From Clostridia bacterium (GTDB taxonomy: Bacteria; Bacillota; Clostridia; Oscillospirales; Acutalibacteraceae), in contig JAFQIG010000061.1 of the NCBI GenBank assembly GCA_017397655.1, forward strand, positions 1 to 38,401: a stretch of 38,401 nucleotides of DNA, read 5' to 3'. The position numbers were made by a program, and so were the translations under genes. Under the pieces are notes generated by a model. That model did not search any database and was not told the DNA's origin. It saw only the letters and a list, made by a program, of their open reading frames with translations. Positions 34,004 through 38,401 of the stretch are shown piece after piece (within the stretch, counting starts at the first letter, position 1; every line of letters begins with the position of its first letter).

Positions 34004-35146
34004 ATGGCTATCGGTATTTTCGGAGGAACGTTCAATCCTCCGCATCTCGGACACAAGCGCTTTGTACAGAGTATGGCGGATAAGACGGAGCTTGACAAGG
34101 TTCTGATTATCCCCACTTCTGAACCTCCGCATAAACAGGCGGACAACGATACTTCTTGTGACGACAGAGTCGAAATGTGCCGCAGGATGTTCACGGATGA
34201 CAGATGTACTGTCAGCACGATTGAAATTGACAGAGGCGGCAAAAGCTATACCGTGGAGACTCTTGAAGAGCTTAAAAAAATCTATCCCGAGGAAAAGCTG
34301 TATTTTTTGCTCGGCTCGGATATGATTCTCAGCTTTGACAAGTGGTATCGGTATGAAGATATTTTAAAGCTCTGTACGCTTTGTGCCGCAACAAGAGAAA
34401 AGGGTCTGAAGCTTCCTGATGATAACTGCATTGTTGTCGATGACTTTGACCCTATAGAAATCAGCTCTACCGAAATCAGGGAAAAGGTCAGACTCGGTGA
34501 GGATGTTTCGGAGCTTGTCGGTAAAGAGGTTGCTTCTTTTATAGCGGAAAAGAAGCTTTATCATGACGGCAACACACGTTACAGACAGCTTTTGAGGGAC
34601 AGGCTTTCTGCGTATCGGTTGCATCATTCGTTCTGCGTTGCCGACTGCGCAAAGGAGCTTGCCGGTCGTTACGGTTATGACTGCGAAAAGGCATATACCG
34701 TAGGTCTTTTGCACGATGTTATGAAGGATTCGCCAAAGAGTGAGCAGCTTCAGGCTATCGAAAAGGCAGGCATAATCCTTACCGATGAGGAGCTTCATAA
34801 TCCCAAGCTGTGGCACGCAATAGCGGGATATGCTTATCTTAAAAATGAAAAGCTCATCAGCGACGAGGACTCTCTTAATGCCGTGCGTTATCATACGACG
34901 GGTCGCCGTGGTATGAGTCTTCTTGAAAAAATAATTTATATTGCGGATTTTGCATCTGCAGACAGAACGTATAACGGGATCGAAAAAATGCGTACACTTT
35001 CTGAGCAGTCGCTTGAAGAGGCTATGTACTTCGGTCTGACGTTCACAATATCCGATCTGTGCGAAAAGGGCGGGCTTATCCACCCTGACAGCATCGGATG
35101 CTATAATGAAATTGTTATTAACAGAATGAAAGGAAGAGAGCAATGA
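34004..35146 (+). CDS. NadD-YqeK fusion: nicotinate-nucleotide adenylyltransferase plus HD-domain Ap4A hydrolase
   Basis: Residues 1-188 are NadD: GIFGGTFNPPHLGH (ATP-binding HxGH), PTSEPPHK, and ISSTEIR near the end. It makes deamido-NAD. Residues 190-380 are a YqeK-type HD domain: LHHSFCVADC, GLLHDVMKD (the HD pair), RYHTTGRRG and IYIADF. YqeK cleaves diadenosine tetraphosphate. In most Firmicutes nadD and yqeK are separate neighbours; here no stop lies between them. The gene starts one base after the permease stop, without a clear ribosome site, so it may be coupled to it. It overlaps rsfS by 4 nt (ATGA), the usual nadD-yqeK-rsfS order. Confidence 0.93.
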   Translation: MAIGIFGGTFNPPHLGHKRFVQSMADKTELDKVLIIPTSEPPHKQADNDTSCDDRVEMCRRMFTDDRCTVSTIEIDRGGKSYTVETLEELKKIYPEEKLYFLLGSDMILSFDKWYRYEDILKLCTLCAATREKGLKLPDDNCIVVDDFDPIEISSTEIREKVRLGEDVSELVGKEVASFIAEKKLYHDGNTRYRQLLRDRLSAYRLHHSFCVADCAKELAGRYGYDCEKAYTVGLLHDVMKDSPKSEQLQAIEKAGIILTDEELHNPKLWHAIAGYAYLKNEKLISDEDSLNAVRYHTTGRRGMSLLEKIIYIADFASADRTYNGIEKMRTLSEQSLEEAMYFGLTFTISDLCEKGGLIHPDSIGCYNEIVINRMKGREQ

Positions 35147-35496
35147 CACCTAAAGAGTTAGCTTTTAAGGCTGTAGAGATACTTGACAGCAAAAAGGCAG
35201 AGGATATAAAGCTTATCGAGGTTACGGAGCAGACAATCGTTGCGGATTATTTTGTTATCGCAACAGGTACTTCGTCAACTCACGTAAGATCGCTTGCCGA
35301 CGATGTCGAGTATGAGCTGCAGCAGATCGGTATCCATGACGGTCACATCGAGGGCAGAGCTACAGGTTGGGTTCTGCTTGATTACAGCTCGGTGCTCGTT
35401 CACGTATTTGACAAAGAGAGCAGAGAGTATTATAATCTTGAACGTCTCTGGCTTGATGCAAATGTTATTGACATTTCTCATCTTCTGAAAGATTGA
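35143..35496 (+). CDS. rsfS: Ribosome silencing factor RsfS
   Basis: Binds ribosomal protein L14 and blocks subunit joining when nutrients are scarce. The 117-aa product has the family pattern ADYFVIATGTSSTHVRSLAD, GRATGWVLLDY and VHVFDKESREYYNLERLW. ATG overlaps the stop of the fusion gene by 4 nt. Length is normal. Confidence 0.96.
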   Translation: MTPKELAFKAVEILDSKKAEDIKLIEVTEQTIVADYFVIATGTSSTHVRSLADDVEYELQQIGIHDGHIEGRATGWVLLDYSSVLVHVFDKESREYYNLERLWLDANVIDISHLLKD

Positions 35497-35526
35497 TTTT
35501 ATTCCGAAAGGACGAAAATACAGTAA

Positions 35527-37935
35527 ATGAAAAACTATGATTTTAAGGCTGTCGAAAAGAAATGGCAGCAAAAGTGGGAAGAAAGCGGCGTCTTCCACGC
35601 AAAACAGGATTACACCTTGCCGAAGTTTTATTGCCTTGTAGAGTTCCCTTATCCTTCGGGACAGGGTCTGCACGTAGGTCATCCCCGTTCGTATACGGCA
35701 CTTGATGCGGTTGCAAGAAAAAAGAGACTCCAGGGCTTTAACGTTCTTTATCCGATGGGTTGGGATGCTTTTGGTCTTCCGACAGAAAACTTTGCTATCA
35801 AGAATCACATCCATCCCGAAATCGTAACAAGAGACAATGTTGCCCGCTTTAAACAGCAGCTTCAGTCGCTCGGCTTCTCCTTCGATTGGAGCAGAGAGAT
35901 CAACACGACAGATCCCGCTTACTACAAGTGGACTCAGTGGATATTCCTTCAGCTTTTCAAAAAAGGTCTTGCTTACAAGAGCGAAATGGCTGTTAACTGG
36001 TGTACATCGTGCAAGTGCGTTCTTGCAAATGAAGAGGTAGTCAACGGCGTTTGCGAACGCTGCGGCAGCGAGGTTGTCAGAAAGGTAAAGAGTCAGTGGA
36101 TGCTCAAGATCACAGAGTATGCTCAGAGACTTATCGATGACCTTGACGATCTGGCATTCGTTGAAAGAGTCAAGACTCAGCAGAAGAACTGGATCGGTCG
36201 TTCAACAGGTGCAGAGGTTGACTTTACCGCAACAACAGGCGACAAGATCCGTGTTTATACAACACGTCCCGATACACTTTTCGGAGCTACCTATATGGTA
36301 GTTTCTCCCGAACACAAGCTTATTGACAAATGGGCAGATGTTCTTCAGAATATGGATGAGATAAACGAATACCGTCAGAAGGCGGCTCACAAGTCTGACT
36401 TTGAGCGTACCGAGGTCAACAAGGATAAGACCGGTGTAGAGCTTAAGGGTGTTCGTGCAATCAATCCCGTAAACGGCAAGGAAATCCCGATCTTTATTTC
36501 CGATTATGTTCTCGTTTCCTACGGCACGGGTGCTATTATGGCAGTTCCCGCACACGATACGAGAGACTGGGAATTTGCAAAGAAGTTCGGTCTGCCGATT
36601 ATCGAGGTTGTCAGCGGCGGAGATGTCGAAAAGGAAGCCTTTACCGATTGCGATACGGGCGTTATGGTCAATTCCGATTTTCTGACAGGTCTTTCCGTTG
36701 AGGATGCCAAGGTAAAGATTATTGAATACTTAACAAATGAGGGCAAGGGCGAAAAGAAGGTTAACTTCAAGCTTCGTGACTGGGTATTCTCCCGTCAGAG
36801 ATACTGGGGCGAGCCTATTCCCATCGTTATCTGTGACAAGTGCGGATATGTTCCTCTTTCCGAAAGCGAGCTTCCGCTTCGCCTGCCTGAGGTTGAAAGC
36901 TATGAGCCGACAGATAACGGCGAATCACCGCTTGCAAAGCTTGACGATTGGGTCAACGTAAAATGTCCGTGCTGCGGCGGAGATGCAAAGCGTGAGACCG
37001 ATACAATGCCCCAGTGGGCAGGCTCCAGCTGGTACTTCCTTCGTTATTGCGATCCTTGCAATTCCGATGCTCTCGCTTCAAAGGAAGCTCTCGAGTACTG
37101 GACTCCCGTTGATTGGTATAACGGCGGTATGGAGCATACAACACTTCACCTGCTTTACAGCCGTTTCTGGCATAAATTCCTTTATGATATCGGTGTTGTT
37201 TCATCTAAAGAACCGTACATGAAGCGTACAAGCCACGGTATGATCCTCGGCGAAAACGGTGAAAAGATGTCAAAATCAAGAGGCAACGTTGTAAATCCCG
37301 ATGATATCGTTAATCAGTACGGTGCCGACACAATGCGCCTTTATGAGATGTTCATCGGCGACTTTGAAAAGGCGGCTCCCTGGAACAGCGACAGCATCAA
37401 GGGCTGTAAGCGCTTCCTTGACAGAGTATGGGCACTTCAGGATATCTGTAAGGATGGTGCCGTTTCAAGCGATCTTGAAAGTGAAATCCACCGTACGATC
37501 AAGAAGGTTACCGAGGATATAGACAACCTTAAGGCTAATACGGCAATTGCCGCATTGATGTCGCTTCTTAACAAATTCTATGAAAAGGGCAGCGTCACAA
37601 CGGAAGAGCTTAAAGTATTCCTTATGCTTCTCAATCCTATGGCACCGCACCTTTCGGAAGAGCTTTGGGAAGAGCTTTCCTTCGGAGGAACGGTTACCGA
37701 CAACGCATGGCCGCAGTATGACGAGGCAAAGTGCGTTGATGATAAAATAGAGATTGCTGTTCAGGTTAACGGCAAGGTAAAGACAAAGATCGTTGTTGAT
37801 GCCGCAACAGAAGCCGATGCAGTCATCGCAATTGCAAAGGCTGACGAAAAGGTTGCCGCTAATATTGACGGTAAGCAGATCGTGAAAGAGCTGTATGTAA
37901 AGGGCAGACTTGTCAATATTGTTGTCAAAATGTAA
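35527..37935 (+). CDS. leuS: Leucine--tRNA ligase
   Basis: A class Ia synthetase of 802 aa. The HIGH-type motif reads [16 protein letters not shown] (about 40-55) and KMSKS is EKMSKSRGN. The editing CP1 domain with the TTRPDTLFG motif and [19 protein letters not shown] is present, as are two zinc-like modules (CTSCKC...CERCGS; CDKCGY). The ribosome site AAAGGA lies 14 nt before the ATG, a long gap, but the in-frame TAA just ahead (35524) excludes an earlier start. No T-box is seen; it probably follows rsfS in one transcript. Confidence 0.97.
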   Translation: MKNYDFKAVEKKWQQKWEESGVFHAKQDYTLPKFYCLVEFPYPSGQGLHVGHPRSYTALDAVARKKRLQGFNVLYPMGWDAFGLPTENFAIKNHIHPEIVTRDNVARFKQQLQSLGFSFDWSREINTTDPAYYKWTQWIFLQLFKKGLAYKSEMAVNWCTSCKCVLANEEVVNGVCERCGSEVVRKVKSQWMLKITEYAQRLIDDLDDLAFVERVKTQQKNWIGRSTGAEVDFTATTGDKIRVYTTRPDTLFGATYMVVSPEHKLIDKWADVLQNMDEINEYRQKAAHKSDFERTEVNKDKTGVELKGVRAINPVNGKEIPIFISDYVLVSYGTGAIMAVPAHDTRDWEFAKKFGLPIIEVVSGGDVEKEAFTDCDTGVMVNSDFLTGLSVEDAKVKIIEYLTNEGKGEKKVNFKLRDWVFSRQRYWGEPIPIVICDKCGYVPLSESELPLRLPEVESYEPTDNGESPLAKLDDWVNVKCPCCGGDAKRETDTMPQWAGSSWYFLRYCDPCNSDALASKEALEYWTPVDWYNGGMEHTTLHLLYSRFWHKFLYDIGVVSSKEPYMKRTSHGMILGENGEKMSKSRGNVVNPDDIVNQYGADTMRLYEMFIGDFEKAAPWNSDSIKGCKRFLDRVWALQDICKDGAVSSDLESEIHRTIKKVTEDIDNLKANTAIAALMSLLNKFYEKGSVTTEELKVFLMLLNPMAPHLSEELWEELSFGGTVTDNAWPQYDEAKCVDDKIEIAVQVNGKVKTKIVVDAATEADAVIAIAKADEKVAANIDGKQIVKELYVKGRLVNIVVKM

Positions 37936-37976
37936 AAAATATCTTGGATTGTTCATAGAAAATTCAAATAAACATA

Positions 37977-38005
37977 TTGACATCTGTGTCCGGCTATTGT
38001 ATAAT
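37977..38005 (+). promoter_or_regulatory. Consensus promoter of rpsU
   Basis: A perfect TTGACA (37977-37982), 17-nt spacer and perfect TATAAT (38000-38005). Confidence 0.93.
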
Positions 38006-38059
38006 ATTTGGCGTCGATTAAATATTGACCCCTGTATAACAGAGGGGAGGGAACATAGA

Positions 38060-38236
38060 ATGAGTCAGGTAAAAGTTAAAGAAAACGAATCTCTTGATAG
38101 CGCACTCAGACGTTTTAAGCGTCAGACTTCTCGTGACGGTATCATCCAGGAAGTCCGCAAAAGAGAGCACTACGAGAAGCCTTCTGTAAAGCGTAAGAAG
38201 AAGTCAGAGGCTGCACGTAAGCACAAGTATAAGTAA
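38060..38236 (+). CDS. rpsU: 30S ribosomal protein S21
   Basis: A 58-aa basic protein starting [20 protein letters not shown] and ending in [14 protein letters not shown], the normal form in Firmicutes. The ATG at 38060 has GGGGAGGG before it; the longer reading from 37910 would lie inside leuS. It has a perfect promoter of its own. No terminator is seen before the insertion sequence begins, so the normal downstream neighbour is probably separated by it. Confidence 0.97.
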   Translation: MSQVKVKENESLDSALRRFKRQTSRDGIIQEVRKREHYEKPSVKRKKKSEAARKHKYK

Positions 38237-38267
38237 AAACAAAGGAACTGTCTTCGTTTGTGAACAA

Positions 38268-38284
38268 GTCCGTTAAAAACGGAC
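38268..38284 (+). repeat. Short hairpin near the left end of the insertion sequence
   Basis: GTCCGT (38268-38273) pairs with ACGGAC (38279-38284) around TAAAA. It may be part of the element end or a read-through terminator. Confidence 0.5.
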
Positions 38285-38299
38285 AATAGAAAAAAGAAC

Positions 38300-38336
38300 C
38301 CTCCTATGGTAGAATTAAGATATCTATCATAGGAGG
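38300..38336 (+). promoter_or_regulatory. Hairpin covering the transposase ribosome site
   Basis: CCTCCTATGGTAG (38300-38312) pairs with CTATCATAGGAGG (38324-38336), 12 of 13 positions. The right arm contains AGGAGG (38331-38336), 7 nt before the ATG at 38344, so the ribosome site is buried in the stem when transcription comes from outside. Confidence 0.7.
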
Positions 38337-38343
38337 AAATTTT

Positions 38344-38401
38344 ATGTCCAGAAGTTATCGCCACATCAAAGAACATGAAAAAGAGATATTGGAACTGAAA
38401 A
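38344..38401 (+). CDS. Transposase OrfA start, truncated by window edge
   Basis: Only 19 codons are visible: MSRSYRHIKEHEKEILELK. This charged start resembles the helix-turn-helix OrfA of IS3-type elements in Clostridia, from memory. AGGAGG lies 7 nt upstream, within a hairpin. The rest of the gene is outside the window, so whether it is intact cannot be told. Confidence 0.55.
   Translation, partial: MSRSYRHIKEHEKEILELK

Larger units (their letters stand above)
38260..38401 (+). mobile_element. Left end of an IS element (IS3-like), cut by the window
   Basis: A palindrome-rich stretch is followed by a transposase start running off the end. The exact left end is not certain; the region from about 38260 carries the hairpins and the start codon, and the sequence before it belongs to the rpsU tail. 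The IS3-family call comes from the resemblance of the protein start to OrfA-type transposases, from memory. Confidence 0.55.

Noticed and set aside
33379..34242. Minus-strand frame of 287 codons
   Set aside because: It lies antisense to the ABC permease and NadD, both well supported.
38010..38059. Possible leader control of rpsU
   Set aside because: The leader is short, about 50 nt, and I could not find a hairpin with a U-tract in it.
1..38401. CRISPR array, prophage, tRNA or rRNA genes
   Set aside because: I saw no regularly spaced direct repeats, no phage structural genes and no cloverleaf or rRNA sequence. The repeats present are palindromic and few.

Overview
The window looks like chromosomal DNA of a low-to-mid-GC Gram-positive gut-type Clostridium, probably Oscillospiraceae/Ruminococcus-like. 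The grounds are gene order (infC-rpmI-rplT, dprA-topA-trmFO, rnc-smc), a T-box in front of thrS, strong Shine-Dalgarno sites, near-consensus sigma-A promoters, BspA-type leucine-rich repeats and a minimal SufC/SufB pair. The genus is an inference; no rRNA or tRNA gene was found.

Layout. 1-604 is a repeat-rich spacer (a MITE-like element with 19-bp inverted ends, and GTCATTC-type palindromes) ending in a promoter for a small membrane-anchored protein (605-1261). 1292-5120 holds thrS behind a T-box leader, then a secreted PHP-domain protein. A convergent peptidase S51-like gene (5178-5867, minus) follows. 5967-7301 is the infC-rpmI-rplT operon with an attenuator leader; infC appears to start with ATC. 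7425-18209 is a dense housekeeping run: TrmH-type methyltransferase, dprA, topA, trmFO, rnc, smc, dut and a small lipoprotein. efp and an acidic zinc-ribbon protein follow (18320-19335).

19459-23146 is a minus-strand accessory block: a secreted LRR protein and a GH36 alpha-galactosidase-like enzyme, separated by another palindromic repeat. 23293-27176 is a four-gene plus-strand operon (TtcA-like PP-loop protein, ApgM-like mutase, sorbitol/sorbose-phosphate-type dehydrogenase, short lipoate ligase). 27268-30962 couples two unrecognised membrane proteins to a minimal SufC-SufB (SMS-type) iron-sulfur assembly pair. After that come an MFS transporter, an ABC ATPase/permease pair, a NadD-YqeK fusion, rsfS, leuS and rpsU. 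The window ends inside an insertion sequence whose transposase ribosome-binding site lies in a hairpin.

Most genes are core translation, tRNA modification and DNA maintenance. I did not find a clearly new defence or mobile system. The best leads are the membrane/zinc-ribbon genes next to the minimal Suf pair, the NadD-YqeK fusion, the ATC start and attenuator of infC, the mixed lplA operon, and the repeat families.
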